A stretch of DNA of 64,000 nucleotides from Vibrio aestuarianus (GTDB taxonomy: Bacteria; Pseudomonadota; Gammaproteobacteria; Enterobacterales; Vibrionaceae). The position numbers and the translations under genes are program-made. Of the stretch, positions 49,573-59,876 are shown piece after piece (positions within the stretch are counted from its first letter, which is position 1; each line of letters starts with the position of its first letter). The DNA lies in NCBI RefSeq assembly GCF_012395185.1, contig NZ_JAAZTU010000008.1:62001-126000 (forward strand), written 5' to 3'. The notes beneath the pieces are model-generated. The model was not told where the DNA came from and did not search any database. It was given only the letters and a program-made list of their open reading frames with translations.

Positions 49573-51456
49573 TTACTTCGCTACATACTCTTGAATTGAG
49601 GCAATAATGCCTTTGGCGTCTAAGCCTAATTCTTGATGCAGCTCTTCTTGTGAACCTTGAGCAATAAATTCATCCGGCAAACCGAGATTGAGAACAGGCT
49701 TTAAGAGCTTCTCTTTCATCATAAATTCAAGTACGCCAGCGCCAGCGCCGCCAGCGATTGCATTTTCTTCGATAGTGACCAATACATCATGTTCGGCAGC
49801 AAGTTGACGAATTAACTCTTCATCAAGTGGCTTAACAAAGCGCATATCTGCAACGGTTGCATTGAGCTGTTCGGCCGCTTGTAATGCGTTTGCTAGGAAA
49901 GTACCAAAGCTTAGAATAGCGATTTTTTCACCAGCAGTGGTAGCATCACGTTGGCGTAATACACGCCCTCTACCTATTTCTAGCGCACTAAACTCGGTTT
50001 GAATTTCAACTCCCATGCCGTTACCGCGTGGGTAGCGCACCGCACTTGGCCCAGAGTGTTGATGACCAGTATAGAGCATTTGACGGCATTCATTTTCATC
50101 GGCAGGAGCCATAATGACCATATTGGGAATGCAGCGCATAAAGCTAAGGTCAAATGCGCCTTGGTGTGTTTGACCATCAGCACCGACAAGGCCAGCGCGG
50201 TCTATTGCGAACATAACTGGCAAATCCATGATCGCTACATCGTGGATTAATTGGTCATAGCCACGTTGTAAAAAGGTAGAGTAAATCGCGACGATAGGAT
50301 GGTTACCAGCAATTGCCATACCGGTTGCCAGTGTCACCGCGTGCTGTTCAGCGATCGCAACATCAAAATATTGCTTAGGAAATTCCTTAGAGAAACGAAC
50401 CATACCAGAGCCTTCACGCATGGCAGGTGTGATCGCCATTAGTTTTGGATCTTGAGCGGCCATATCACATAAGAAATCGCCAAAGATTTTAGAAAAGGTC
50501 GGTTTATCGTTACTGCTTTTTGGCAAGCTTGAATGGCTTGGGTCAAACTTTGGTACGCCATGATAGCCGATTGGGTCTTTTTCTGCGGGTTCATAACCTT
50601 TACCTTTTTTGGTCATGATATGCAGAAATTGTGGACCTTTGAGCTCACGCATATTCTTTAAGGTTTTGACCAGTTCATTGACATCATGCCCATCAACCGG
50701 GCCTATGTAGTTAAACCCTAGCTCTTCAAATAAAGTGCCTGGCACAACCATGCCTTTTAAATGCTCTTCTGTACGGCGTACCAACTCTTTAATTGGTGGG
50801 ATGCCCGAAAGAACTTTTTTGCCACCTTCACGAATCGAGGTGTAAAGGCTGCCCGAAAGAACTTGCGCTAAATGGTTGTTCAATGCGCCAACGTTTTCGG
50901 AGATCGACATTTCATTGTCATTGAGTACCACTAGCATATCTGGGTGAATGTCACCCGCGTGGTTCATTGCTTCAAATGCCATACCTGCGGTGATTGCGCC
51001 ATCGCCAATCACGCTGACTACTTTGCGATCTTTCCCTTCATGGCCAGCGCTGATTGCCATACCGAGCGCTGCGCTGATCGACGTTGAAGAGTGCCCAACC
51101 GATAAGGTGTCGTATTCACTTTCTTCACGCCAAGGAAATGGATGCAGTCCGTCTTTTTGACGAATTGTCGGCATTTTATCACGACGACCAGTGAGGATTT
51201 TATGCGGATAGGCTTGATGGCCCACATCCCAAATTAATTGATCGAAAGGAGTATGGTAGACGTAATGCAAAGCAACCGTTAATTCAACAGTACCTAAGCC
51301 GGAAGCCAAATGACCACTCGACTGACTCACCGAATTGAGCAAATAGGTTCTCAATTCATCACACAGTGCTGGTAGCACTTCTTTAGGGAGGCTACGTAAT
51401 TCATCTGGTGTGTTTGCTAAAGCCAGCGTTGGGTATTTTGATATATCAAGAGTCAT
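49573..51456 (-). CDS. dxs: 1-deoxy-D-xylulose-5-phosphate synthase
   Basis: A 627-residue thiamin-diphosphate enzyme, the first step of the MEP isoprenoid pathway. [16 protein letters not shown] and the ThDP/Mg motif [18 protein letters not shown] are in the first half. The transketolase domain has [14 protein letters not shown] and [19 protein letters not shown]. The C-terminal domain ends SIQEYVAK. Directly downstream of ispA (20-base gap), same orientation, forming xseB-ispA-dxs. Confidence 0.98.
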   Translation of the reverse strand: MTLDISKYPTLALANTPDELRSLPKEVLPALCDELRTYLLNSVSQSSGHLASGLGTVELTVALHYVYHTPFDQLIWDVGHQAYPHKILTGRRDKMPTIRQKDGLHPFPWREESEYDTLSVGHSSTSISAALGMAISAGHEGKDRKVVSVIGDGAITAGMAFEAMNHAGDIHPDMLVVLNDNEMSISENVGALNNHLAQVLSGSLYTSIREGGKKVLSGIPPIKELVRRTEEHLKGMVVPGTLFEELGFNYIGPVDGHDVNELVKTLKNMRELKGPQFLHIMTKKGKGYEPAEKDPIGYHGVPKFDPSHSSLPKSSNDKPTFSKIFGDFLCDMAAQDPKLMAITPAMREGSGMVRFSKEFPKQYFDVAIAEQHAVTLATGMAIAGNHPIVAIYSTFLQRGYDQLIHDVAIMDLPVMFAIDRAGLVGADGQTHQGAFDLSFMRCIPNMVIMAPADENECRQMLYTGHQHSGPSAVRYPRGNGMGVEIQTEFSALEIGRGRVLRQRDATTAGEKIAILSFGTFLANALQAAEQLNATVADMRFVKPLDEELIRQLAAEHDVLVTIEENAIAGGAGAGVLEFMMKEKLLKPVLNLGLPDEFIAQGSQEELHQELGLDAKGIIASIQEYVAK

Positions 51457-51475
51457 AATTATGCGCGCTTATAGT

Positions 51476-52360
51476 TTAGTTCTTGCGCTCGACGACGTAT
51501 CGGGCGAACTCTTCGAGTGATTCTGTATTGTAGGGGATTGCTTGCAAGGCTTGAAGTGCTTCCTGTAACAGAGTATGTGCTTTATTGATTGCGCCTTCCA
51601 ACCCTAACAGCGCAGGATAGGTGCTTTTATGCAACTGTTGATCAGAGCCTTGCGGTTTTCCTAAGGTTTCAGTATCGCTAATGATATCCAAAATATCATC
51701 CTGAACTTGGAATGCGAGACCAATGGCGTCAGCGTACTGATCTAGCTGGGGAAGAATCGCTACCCCTTTTTCACCAGCTGCTAGAGCCCCTAAACGAATC
51801 GCGCAACGCATCAATGCACCGGTTTTATTACGGTGAATCTCTTCCAACTCTTCAAGAGACACGCAACGATTTTCTGCTGCTAAATCTAATGCTTGCCCCA
51901 TGCACATCCCTTGAGCACCAGAAGCTTGTGCGAGTTCTTTAACCATATTGATACGCTGTGGCTCAGCTTGTTTGGCGAGCGAACCTTCCGCCAAAATAGT
52001 AAAGGCCAAGGTTTGTAGGGCGTCACCCGTTAAAATAGCGGTCGCTTCATCGAATTGAATATGACAGGTTGCTTTGCCACGACGCAGCTCGTCGTCGTCC
52101 ATTGCCGGTAAATCATCATGAATTAATGAATAGGCATGAACGCATTCAATAGCAGAGGCTGGAGTGTCAAGTTGCTCTGAGGTACAACCCAACATTTGGC
52201 CTGTAATGTACACCAAATAAGGTCGGGCTCTTTTTCCACCTAACAATAAGCCATAACGCATGGCGTCTATTAACGGCAGTTTTTGGTTGGGGAATTGGCC
52301 TAACCATAGATCAAGTTGTTCGTTATTTCTTTGTTGATAGGAGCTGAGCGCTTCAATCAT
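51476..52360 (-). CDS. ispA: Farnesyl diphosphate synthase (geranyltranstransferase)
   Basis: A 294-residue prenyltransferase making FPP. The first aspartate-rich motif is DDLPAMDDDELRRG and the second is QVQDDILDIISDTE. A substrate-binding GGKRARPYLVY lies near the N terminus and KSTYPALLG near the C terminus. Between xseB and dxs in one operon. Confidence 0.97.
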   Translation of the reverse strand: MIEALSSYQQRNNEQLDLWLGQFPNQKLPLIDAMRYGLLLGGKRARPYLVYITGQMLGCTSEQLDTPASAIECVHAYSLIHDDLPAMDDDELRRGKATCHIQFDEATAILTGDALQTLAFTILAEGSLAKQAEPQRINMVKELAQASGAQGMCMGQALDLAAENRCVSLEELEEIHRNKTGALMRCAIRLGALAAGEKGVAILPQLDQYADAIGLAFQVQDDILDIISDTETLGKPQGSDQQLHKSTYPALLGLEGAINKAHTLLQEALQALQAIPYNTESLEEFARYVVERKN

Positions 52361-52416
52361 AGAGCAATCTTCTACTAGTTTATTTTTGACAGATAAAGGG
52401 TTGTGGCAGATAAAAG

Positions 52417-52659
52417 TTATTCTGGCTGTTCAGCAAAGTCGGACAGTGGGGCATCATCACTTGCATTTAAGAGAATGCTCACGCGCTGTTCTGCTTCGCT
52501 GAGTTTACCTTGCCCAGCACGAGCAAGAGCAATACCACGTTCGAATTTTTTTAGTGCATCATCTAAAGCGAGGTCGCCATTTTCTAGTTGTTCCACTAAA
52601 TGATCGAGTTCTTCAATGGTCGCCTCGAAGGACATGTTTTCAGGTTTCTTGCTCGCCAT
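52417..52659 (-). CDS. xseB: Exonuclease VII small subunit
   Basis: An 80-residue subunit of exonuclease VII. MSFEATIEELDHLVEQLENGDLALDDALKKFERGI is the family signature, a helical hairpin that binds XseA. The ATG at 52659 gives the usual N terminus MASKKPENM; upstream starts are rejected. First gene of xseB-ispA-dxs, as in E. coli. Confidence 0.96.
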   Translation of the reverse strand: MASKKPENMSFEATIEELDHLVEQLENGDLALDDALKKFERGIALARAGQGKLSEAEQRVSILLNASDDAPLSDFAEQPE

Positions 52660-53014
52660 AGTATTTTCACTTAAGGAAAGATGCACGAAAGTTACATTAG
52701 GGCGTAGTGATGGTCAAATTTAACCAGTCACTTTTGTCAGAAAAGCCCACCTTTTTTCTTATAAAATACACTCTAGCGAAGAAAGCGGATCACATCTCTG
52801 TGCGAGAATTCTTATCGCTTTATGATAATTGTGTTTGTTACTTTGAATCTAGACCACAACTGCGCGCCCACAATCGTGCATATTTTTGTTATTTGGGTAT
52901 AAACTGCATAGAGATAATTTCTGTATGATCCAATAATTTACTTAAAGATTTTACGCGCATGCCGATAACGAGTTTAAACTCATTGTCGCAAATGGATAGC
53001 ATGAGGAGTGCTTT
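52660..53014. other. Divergent intergenic region xseB-pomA
   Basis: A 355-base gap between divergent operons. It must contain the leftward xseB-ispA-dxs promoter and the rightward pomAB promoter. GAGGAG at 53003-53008 is the pomA ribosome site. I see no convincing gene, operator or sigma-28/54 element. Confidence 0.45.
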
Positions 53015-53779
53015 GTGGATTTAGCAACGCTGATAGGCCTGATTGGTGGCATAGCTTTTGTAATCATGGCGATGATCTTAGGTGGAAGTTTGATGATGTT
53101 CTTCGACGTCACTTCTATTTTGATCGTAGTCGGTGGTTCAACATTTGTTGTGTTGATGAAATTCACCATGGGGCAGTTTTTTGGTGCAGCCAAAGTGGCA
53201 GGAAAAGCGTTCATATTCAAAGCCGATGAACCTGAAGATTTGATCGCTAGAATTGTTGAAATGGCCGATGCCGCACGTAAAGGTGGTTTTCTTGCACTCG
53301 AAGAGATGGAAATATCCAATAGCTTCATGCAAAAAGGGATCGACCTACTGGTCGATGGTCATGATGCCGATGTAGTTCGTGCTGCGCTACAAAAAGATAT
53401 TGCCCTAACCGATGAGCGTCATGAACAAGGTGCTGGTGTATTTCGCGCGTTTGGTGACGTGGCACCAGCCATGGGGATGATCGGTACACTGGTTGGTTTG
53501 GTGGCAATGTTATCCAACATGGATGACCCGAAATCTATCGGCCCTGCGATGGCGGTTGCTCTTTTAACCACATTGTATGGTGCGGTTCTGTCTAACATGA
53601 TTTTCTTCCCGATTGCAGATAAATTATCGTTACGTCGAGAGCAAGAGAAGCTCAATCGCCGCCTAATCATGGATGGCGTATTAGCCATTCAAGATGGTCA
53701 AAACCCAAGGGTGATTGACGGCTATCTGAAAAATTACCTTAATGAAGGTAAACGCGTGCTTGATGTCGATAGTGAATAA
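53015..53779 (+). CDS. pomA: Sodium-type flagellar motor stator PomA
   Basis: A 254-residue stator protein with four membrane segments (ATLIGLIGGIAFVIMAMIL; ILIVVGGSTFVVLM; APAMGMIGTLVGLVAML; MAVALLTTLYGAVLSNMIFF). The cytoplasmic loop contains charged residues that contact the rotor. The start is GTG with GAGGAG seven bases before. Twelve bases upstream of pomB. With PomB it forms the sodium channel that powers the polar flagellum. Confidence 0.96.
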   Translation: MDLATLIGLIGGIAFVIMAMILGGSLMMFFDVTSILIVVGGSTFVVLMKFTMGQFFGAAKVAGKAFIFKADEPEDLIARIVEMADAARKGGFLALEEMEISNSFMQKGIDLLVDGHDADVVRAALQKDIALTDERHEQGAGVFRAFGDVAPAMGMIGTLVGLVAMLSNMDDPKSIGPAMAVALLTTLYGAVLSNMIFFPIADKLSLRREQEKLNRRLIMDGVLAIQDGQNPRVIDGYLKNYLNEGKRVLDVDSE

Positions 53780-53791
53780 CGGGAGTTAATA

Positions 53792-54739
53792 ATGGATGAT
53801 GATGAAAAACCGAAATGTCCTCCTCCCGGTTTGCCGCTGTGGATGGGAACTTTTGCCGATTTAATGTCACTACTGATGTGCTTCTTCGTACTGCTTCTTT
53901 CGTTCTCGGAGATGGATGTACTGAAATTCAAACAAATCGCTGGTTCAATGAAATTTGCCTTTGGTGTGCAAAATCGCCTTGAAGTCAAAGATATTCCCAA
54001 GGGAACGAGCATCATTGCTCAAGAATTCCGCCCTGGTCGCCCAGAGCCAACGCCTATTGATGTCATTATGCAACAAACCATTGATGTGACCCAGCAAACG
54101 CTGGAGTTTCAAGAAGGGGATTCAGATCGAGCCGGTGGCAATCAACGTGATCAAGGCCAGTTAACGGGCGGGCAATCACCTGAAACTTCAACGCAGAACA
54201 ACCAAAATACCGAATCTGAAGAACAGCAACAGCAGCAGTCTGAGGCGATGTCACAAGAGATGGAAGTGGTTGAGGAAAATATCAAAAAAGCACTCTCTAG
54301 AGAAATCGAACAAGGTGCGATTGAAGTCGAAAACTTAGGCCAACAACTTGTAATACGGATCCGAGAAAAAGGCGCTTTTCCGGAAGGTTCAGCATTTTTG
54401 CAACCTAAGTTCCGGCCATTGGTGCGTCAAATTGCTGATCTGGTTAAAGATGTGCCGGGGATTGTGCGTATTTCAGGTCATACCGATAACCAGAGAATTG
54501 ATTCAGAGTTGTATCGCTCAAATTGGGATTTATCTTCCCAACGAGCAGTATCTGTAGCACAAGAGATGGAAAAAGTTCGCGGTTTCTCGCATCAGCGCCT
54601 TCGCGTTCGAGGTATGGCTGATACCGATCCTATAGGCCCAAATGATACTGAAGCTGAGCGTTCACGTAACCGCCGTGTAGAAATAAGTATTATGCAAGGT
54701 GAACCGACATATAGTGATGAAGTTCAGTCAGTTCAATAG
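53792..54739 (+). CDS. pomB: Sodium-type flagellar motor stator PomB
   Basis: A 315-residue stator protein. A single N-terminal membrane segment (MGTFADLMSLLMCFFVLLLSF) carries the ion-binding aspartate in FADLMSLL. A Gln-rich, low-complexity linker follows (about residues 105-155), then an OmpA/MotB peptidoglycan-binding domain with SGHTDNQRI and RNRRVEISI. Operon with pomA. Confidence 0.96.
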   Translation: MDDDEKPKCPPPGLPLWMGTFADLMSLLMCFFVLLLSFSEMDVLKFKQIAGSMKFAFGVQNRLEVKDIPKGTSIIAQEFRPGRPEPTPIDVIMQQTIDVTQQTLEFQEGDSDRAGGNQRDQGQLTGGQSPETSTQNNQNTESEEQQQQQSEAMSQEMEVVEENIKKALSREIEQGAIEVENLGQQLVIRIREKGAFPEGSAFLQPKFRPLVRQIADLVKDVPGIVRISGHTDNQRIDSELYRSNWDLSSQRAVSVAQEMEKVRGFSHQRLRVRGMADTDPIGPNDTEAERSRNRRVEISIMQGEPTYSDEVQSVQ

Positions 54740-54766
54740 GTTACTCTGCTAAATCGGTAAAACCAT

Positions 54767-54793
54767 AGACGAGCTGAAAGGCTCGTCTTTTTT
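54767..54793 (+). terminator. pomB terminator
   Basis: AGACGAGC and GCTCGTCT stem around TGAAAG followed by TTTTTT, 27 bases after pomB. Confidence 0.93.
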
Positions 54794-54926
54794 ATGGGCT
54801 TTTCTCTTGCTGAAAATCTCGTGTATAATCTTGCGCCCTTAGAGGTTCGCTCATTGCTATCGACTGAAAAAACAACAGTGAAGTGTGACGTTACCTACAT
54901 TGCCCCATTATATTGCGAATAGAACT

Positions 54927-56375
54927 ATGAAATTTATTGTTAAGCCCCATCCGGAAATTTTTGTTAAAAGTGAATCAGTACGTAAGCGCTTCACAAAGAT
55001 TTTAGAGTCAAATATTCGCAATATCGTTAAGCGTCGTACAGAGTCTGTCGCGGTTTTTAACCGTCGTGATCATATCGAAGTGACGTCACAAAGTGACCAG
55101 TACTACCAAGAAGTACTGGAAATTTTGACTCAGACTCCGGGTATTCAGCAAATTCTTGAAGTTCAGCAATCTGAATTTAAGGACATGCACGATATCTACG
55201 AACAGGTACTAGAGTTGAGCCGTCATAACATTGAAGGTAAAACCTTTGTTGTGCGTGCTAAACGTCGCGGTAAGCATGACTTTACTTCGATTGATCTTGA
55301 GCGTTACGTTGGTGGTGGTCTAAATCAAGCGGTTGAAAGTGCAAAAGTTCAGTTGAAAAATCCTGATGTGACAATCAACATTGAAATTGCTGATGAATTG
55401 CTCAACCAAGTTATCGCTCGCTATAAAGGCTTAGGTGGTTTCCCTCTAGGCACTCAAGAAGATGTGCTGAGTTTGATTTCCGGTGGTTTTGATTCAGGTG
55501 TCTCTAGCTACTTACACATCAAACGTGGCTCAAAAGTGCATTACTGCTTCTTTAACTTAGGTGGTCCAGCGCATGAAATCGGTGTAAAGCAAGTCGCTCA
55601 TTATCTGTGGAATAAATACGGTTCTTCTGCGAAAGTACGTTTTATCTCTGTCGATTTTGAACCAGTTGTGGCTGAAATTTTAGAGAAAGTTGATGACGGC
55701 CAAATGGGCGTGGTGTTGAAGCGTATGTTTATGCGTGCCGCTGGTATGATTGCTGACAAGCTGAATATAGAAGCATTAGTAACCGGTGAGGCATTAGGAC
55801 AGGTATCTAGCCAAACGCTGACCAACTTACGCCATATTGATGGTGTTACCGATACGTTGATTTTGCGCCCACTGATTAACTGGGACAAAGAAGACATTAT
55901 CAAAGTGGCGCGTGACATTGGTACGGAAGATTTCGCGAAAACCATGCCAGAATATTGCGGTGTTATCTCTAAGAACCCAACAATAAAAGCGGTGAAAGGC
56001 AAACTGGAAGCGGAAGAAGCGAAGTTTGATTTTTCTATCCTTGAGCAAGTGGTTTACGACGCTCGTCAAATGGATATTCGTGATATTGAAAAAGAGAGCC
56101 AAGAGCAAGCACCTGAAGTCGAGCAAGTAACGGCGGTTGAAGGTAATGCGGTGGTTTTGGATATTCGTAGCCCTGATGAAGAAGATGACAAGCCATTAGT
56201 TATCGAAGGTGTGGAAGTTAAGCATCTACCTTTCTACAAATTGGCGACTCAGTTTGGCGACTTAGATCAATCACAAACTTATTTATTGTACTGCGCTCGT
56301 GGTGTGATGAGCCGTTTGCAAGCGTTGTACTTAAAAGAACAAGGTTTTGATAACGTAAAAGTGTATCGTCCATAG
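54927..56375 (+). CDS. thiI: tRNA sulfurtransferase ThiI
   Basis: A 482-residue enzyme for 4-thiouridine in tRNA and thiazole synthesis. N-terminal ferredoxin-like and THUMP domains ([15 protein letters not shown], then a region ending [12 protein letters not shown]), a PP-loop [12 protein letters not shown], and a C-terminal rhodanese domain with the active CARGVMS cysteine. The ATG at 54927 matches E. coli (482 residues); an upstream GTG/ATG at 54885 would add untypical residues. Confidence 0.96.
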   Translation: MKFIVKPHPEIFVKSESVRKRFTKILESNIRNIVKRRTESVAVFNRRDHIEVTSQSDQYYQEVLEILTQTPGIQQILEVQQSEFKDMHDIYEQVLELSRHNIEGKTFVVRAKRRGKHDFTSIDLERYVGGGLNQAVESAKVQLKNPDVTINIEIADELLNQVIARYKGLGGFPLGTQEDVLSLISGGFDSGVSSYLHIKRGSKVHYCFFNLGGPAHEIGVKQVAHYLWNKYGSSAKVRFISVDFEPVVAEILEKVDDGQMGVVLKRMFMRAAGMIADKLNIEALVTGEALGQVSSQTLTNLRHIDGVTDTLILRPLINWDKEDIIKVARDIGTEDFAKTMPEYCGVISKNPTIKAVKGKLEAEEAKFDFSILEQVVYDARQMDIRDIEKESQEQAPEVEQVTAVEGNAVVLDIRSPDEEDDKPLVIEGVEVKHLPFYKLATQFGDLDQSQTYLLYCARGVMSRLQALYLKEQGFDNVKVYRP

Positions 56376-56401
56376 CCGATCCTTTACTACGCAACACTGT
56401 A

Positions 56402-56433
56402 AACCGCTGGCGTTCTCGTTAGCGGTTTTTTTA
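56402..56433 (+). terminator. thiI terminator
   Basis: AACCGCT and AGCGGTT stem with a 12-base loop followed by TTTTTTAT, 27 bases after thiI. Confidence 0.85.
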
Positions 56434-56474
56434 TGGGCGTTTTTTACGGACTTAGTTTGCTAGATTTAGCACAT

Positions 56475-56684
56475 AAAAAAACACCGCCTAAAGGCGGTGC
56501 TAAAAAATTTGACAGACAGGTCAAAAAATAAATACAGGAAGTATTTGTTTTGCAACAGGGGATATCTGTACAAAACAGGATGGTAGAAATCTACCTAACT
56601 CGAAATACGAGTTTGCAAACACAACATCGCAACAATAAGCCAATTGATTCTAGAGAGAACCAAGCCGTTCAGGCCTTGCTGCGG
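56475..56684 (-). ncRNA. gcvB: GcvB small regulatory RNA
   Basis: A Hfq-dependent sRNA that represses amino-acid and peptide transporter mRNAs. On the minus strand the G/U-rich seed GATGTTGTGTTTGCAAAC (around 56611-56632) matches the E. coli GcvB R1 region. Further on come ACTTCCTGTA, ACCTGTCTGTC and a terminator CACCGCC-TTTA-GGCGGTG followed by seven Ts. It is divergent from gcvA, exactly as in enterobacteria. The 5' end is estimated from a TATATT-like -10 near 56690-56695. About 210 nt long, the usual size. GcvA probably activates it. Confidence 0.9.
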
Positions 56685-56774
56685 GGTGAAATATAGAATT
56701 TCTCTGGCCGCTAGGCAATGGACAATTTATAATGTTTCAGATTAAAAAAACTAATCTAATTTTCGAGTGTATCT

Positions 56775-57683
56775 ATGTCTAGAAGATTGCCACCATTAAA
56801 CTCGCTGAAAGTGTTTGAAGCGGCGGCTCGCCAATTGAGTTTTACTCGAGCAGCAGAAGAGTTATTTGTGACACAAGCCGCAGTAAGTCATCAAATCAAA
56901 GCGTTAGAAGAATTTTTAGGTTTGAAACTGTTTCGTCGTCGAAACCGCTCTTTGCTATTAACAGAGGAAGGGCAAAGTTACTTTCTGGATATAAAAGATA
57001 TTTTTACTGCATTAGCTGAAGCAACAGATAAAGTATTAGAACGTAGCGAAAAGGGAGCGTTAACTATTAGCTTACCTCCTAGCTTTGCTATTCAGTGGTT
57101 GGTGCCTCGTTTAGCTGACTTTAACCAGCAAGAGCCGGATATTGATGTGCGAATTAAAGCGGTTGATATGGATGAAGGTTCATTAACCGATGACGTTGAT
57201 GTGGCGATTTATTATGGGCGAGGAAACTGGCCAGGTTTACGTGCCGATAAGTTATATCAAGAATTTTTAATTCCGCTTTGTTCACCTTCGCTGCTACTTG
57301 GGCCTAAACCATTAGAAACACTGGCTGACCTTTCTCGTCATACATTGCTGCACGACACTTCGCGCAAAGATTGGAAGCAGTTTACCAAAGAAAACAACCT
57401 TGATAGCGTCAATGTTAATCATGGTCCGATCTTCAGTCACTCGACGATGGTACTGCAAGCGGCGGCGCATGGACAAGGCATAGCACTAGGTAATAACGTG
57501 TTAGCGCAGCCAGAGCTTGATGCTGGGCGTCTAATTGCTCCGTTTGATGAAGTCTTAATGACCAAGAATGCTTTCTATGTGGTGTGCCATGAAAAACAAG
57601 CAGACATGGGAAGGATTGCTACTTTCCGTGATTGGATGTTGAAAAAAGCACGACGAGAGCAAGAGGAACTGCTCGATGAATAA
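56775..57683 (+). CDS. gcvA: LysR-type regulator GcvA
   Basis: A 302-residue LysR regulator of the glycine cleavage system and gcvB. N-terminal HTH RRLPPLNSLKVFEAAARQLSFTRAAEELFVTQAAVSHQIKALE (in segments NSLKVFEAAAR, TQAAVSHQIK) is nearly invariant in GcvA. Followed by the effector domain. It lies across from gcvB and starts a rightward run gcvA-hydrolase-ygdD-rlmM with overlapping genes. Confidence 0.93.
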   Translation: MSRRLPPLNSLKVFEAAARQLSFTRAAEELFVTQAAVSHQIKALEEFLGLKLFRRRNRSLLLTEEGQSYFLDIKDIFTALAEATDKVLERSEKGALTISLPPSFAIQWLVPRLADFNQQEPDIDVRIKAVDMDEGSLTDDVDVAIYYGRGNWPGLRADKLYQEFLIPLCSPSLLLGPKPLETLADLSRHTLLHDTSRKDWKQFTKENNLDSVNVNHGPIFSHSTMVLQAAAHGQGIALGNNVLAQPELDAGRLIAPFDEVLMTKNAFYVVCHEKQADMGRIATFRDWMLKKARREQEELLDE

Positions 57684-58299
57684 CGTCTTGCTCAACGGCC
57701 AATCGGGATCCGTGCGCTTTTTATTTGCACATGGTGCGGGCGCTGGAATGGAGCATGCTTTTATGGAGGCGGTCGCACAAGGTCTTGCCAGTAAGGGTAT
57801 CGAAGTTGTGCGTTTTAATTTCCCTTATATGGCAACGCGTGCGATAGATGGCAAAAAACGCCCACCGGATCGTGCGCCTAAGCTTTTGGCGGCATTTGAA
57901 GAAGTGATTGCTCACTATGCCGATAAGCCGCTCGTGATTGGTGGGAAGTCGATGGGTGGACGAATGGCCAGTTTGCTTGCGGATCATGAACAGATAGCGG
58001 CGGTGGCGTGTTTGGGCTTTCCCTTTCATCCACCGGGAAAAGCGGAAAAGTATAAGGGCGAACATCTTGCCACACTGACTAAGCCTTGTTTAATTTTACA
58101 AGGTGAGCGCGATACTTTTGGCAAAAAAGACGAGTTCAGTGATTTTCCGTTGTCTCCATCCGTGCAAGTCACATTTTTACCCGATGGTGATCACAGCTTC
58201 AAGCCACGTAAACGTTCAGGTTTTACCGAGCAAGGAAATATTGATTTAGCGGTCGAGCATTTAAGCCAATTCATAATGGAGGCTACTTATGCGCAGTAA
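57676..58299 (+). CDS. Alpha/beta-hydrolase, Tex30/KANL3-like
   Basis: A 207-residue alpha/beta hydrolase. FLFAHGAGAGMEHAFM at the N terminus, nucleophile elbow GGKSMGGRMAS, LILQGERDTFG with the acid residue and DGDHSFKPRKRSG with the histidine. It overlaps gcvA by 8 bases and ygdD by 11, so it belongs to that transcript. Substrate unknown. Confidence 0.82.
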   Translation: MNNVLLNGQSGSVRFLFAHGAGAGMEHAFMEAVAQGLASKGIEVVRFNFPYMATRAIDGKKRPPDRAPKLLAAFEEVIAHYADKPLVIGGKSMGGRMASLLADHEQIAAVACLGFPFHPPGKAEKYKGEHLATLTKPCLILQGERDTFGKKDEFSDFPLSPSVQVTFLPDGDHSFKPRKRSGFTEQGNIDLAVEHLSQFIMEATYAQ

Positions 58300-58687
58300 G
58301 TTATTACTCACTATAGCGGGTGTTTTCGCGGGAACTGGTGTCGCTTTAGGGGCATTTGCCGCGCATGGTTTGAAGTCTCTGCTAGCACCTTATTTGATGG
58401 AAGTATTTGAAACGGGTGTGCAATACCAGTTTATTCATGCGCTGGCGATTTTAGCATGTGGGGTGTTATTGCAGTTTTCGATGGGCGATAAAGCTCAAAA
58501 ATATTTTTTCATTGCGGCGATTTGCTTTATTATCGGCGTCCTTTGTTTTAGCGGCAGTCTTTACGCACTAGCGTTAACTGGTATTAAATGGTTTGGCCCT
58601 GTGACTCCCATCGGTGGCCTATTCTTCATGATGGGGTGGGGACTGTTTAGCTATGCAGCACTAAATATGAAAGAGGTGAACCAGTGA
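58289..58687 (+). CDS. ygdD: DUF423 membrane protein YgdD
   Basis: A 132-residue inner membrane protein with four membrane segments. [51 protein letters not shown] and [15 protein letters not shown] are family hallmarks. Same position (gcvA-ygdD-rlmM) as in E. coli. Function unknown. Confidence 0.93.
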   Translation: MRSKLLLTIAGVFAGTGVALGAFAAHGLKSLLAPYLMEVFETGVQYQFIHALAILACGVLLQFSMGDKAQKYFFIAAICFIIGVLCFSGSLYALALTGIKWFGPVTPIGGLFFMMGWGLFSYAALNMKEVNQ

Positions 58688-59775
58688 AACACGTAATGCT
58701 CTATTGTCGTGCCGGCTTTGAAAAAGAGTGTGCCGGAGAGATCCAAGATAAAGCGACAAAATTAGAGGTTTTTGGTTTTCCTCGCTTAAAAAGTAATACT
58801 GGCTACGTACTGTTTGAGTGCTACCAGTCTGGTGATGCAGACAAACTGATTAAAGAGTTGGATTTCCAATCCTTGATCTTTGCTCGCCAAATGTTTGCGG
58901 TGGCAGCCGAATTTAGTGATTTACCTAAAGATGACCGTATCTCCCCAATTTTATCTCAATTAGCCGAGCTTGAAGATTTTCCTCGTTGTGGTGATATTCG
59001 CATTGAAACACCAGATACCAACGAAGCCAAAGAGCTGCTTAAGTTTTGCCGTAAATTTACCGTGCCGCTGCGCCAAGCGCTGCGTGGTAAAGGCATCCTT
59101 TACGCTAAAGAGTCGAGCAAAAAACCGGTATTGCATGTTTGTTTTATTCAGCCTGGGCACTGTTTTGTTGGCTATTCATACACCAATAATAGCTCACCAT
59201 TCTTTATGGGCATTCCTCGTTTGAAATTCCCAGCCGATGCGCCGAGTCGCTCGACATTGAAATTGGAAGAGGCTTTCCATGTGTTTATTCCACGTGAAGA
59301 GTGGGATGAGCGTTTGGCATCAGGCATGTGGGCGGTTGATTTGGGTGCGTGTCCTGGTGGTTGGACTTATCAATTAGTTAAACGTTCTATGTTCGTCCAT
59401 GCAATCGACAATGGTTTAATGGCCGAAAGTTTGATGGAAACGGGTCAAGTGAAGCACCATGCAGAGGATGGTTTTAAGTTTGAGCCACCACGTAAAAATG
59501 TGACTTGGATTGTGTGTGACATGATTGAAAAGCCAGCTCGTGTTGCGCATTTGATGGGACAGTGGATCATTAAAGGTTGGGCCAAAGAGGCCATCTTTAA
59601 CCTAAAGCTGCCTATGAAAGGTCGCTATGATGAAGTGCTGCAAGATATCGAAAACCTGAAAGTCTTTTTGATTGAAAATGGCGTTAAATTTCGTATGCAA
59701 GCTAAGCATTTGTACCATGACCGTGAAGAAATAACGGTGCATGTGCAATGTTTATCAAACATTTCACCGCATTAA
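58684..59775 (+). CDS. rlmM: 23S rRNA (cytidine2498-2'-O)-methyltransferase RlmM
   Basis: A 363-residue rRNA methyltransferase. A N-terminal THUMP-like region with [17 protein letters not shown] is followed by a SAM-dependent RrmJ-like domain with [17 protein letters not shown] and the KDKE-type set including [14 protein letters not shown]. Overlaps ygdD by 4 bases (ATGA-type). Full length. Confidence 0.95.
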   Translation: MKHVMLYCRAGFEKECAGEIQDKATKLEVFGFPRLKSNTGYVLFECYQSGDADKLIKELDFQSLIFARQMFAVAAEFSDLPKDDRISPILSQLAELEDFPRCGDIRIETPDTNEAKELLKFCRKFTVPLRQALRGKGILYAKESSKKPVLHVCFIQPGHCFVGYSYTNNSSPFFMGIPRLKFPADAPSRSTLKLEEAFHVFIPREEWDERLASGMWAVDLGACPGGWTYQLVKRSMFVHAIDNGLMAESLMETGQVKHHAEDGFKFEPPRKNVTWIVCDMIEKPARVAHLMGQWIIKGWAKEAIFNLKLPMKGRYDEVLQDIENLKVFLIENGVKFRMQAKHLYHDREEITVHVQCLSNISPH

Positions 59776-59801
59776 TCGTTGGTGATAATGCCGTGAATAG
59801 T

Positions 59802-59830
59802 AAAACGCTCCAAGCAAGGAGCGTTTTTTA
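59802..59830 (+). terminator. rlmM terminator
   Basis: AAAACGCTCC and GGAGCGTTTT stem with a six-base loop and a T-tract; ends the gcvA-rlmM run and is convergent with xni. Confidence 0.9.
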
Positions 59831-59876
59831 ATCGTGATGATTTATTTTTTATCAGTTTGATATTATTGAGCAAGCA

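Noticed and set aside
52707..52928. 73-codon frame in the xseB-pomA gap
   Set aside because: No ribosome site and no similarity; probably chance in the promoter region.
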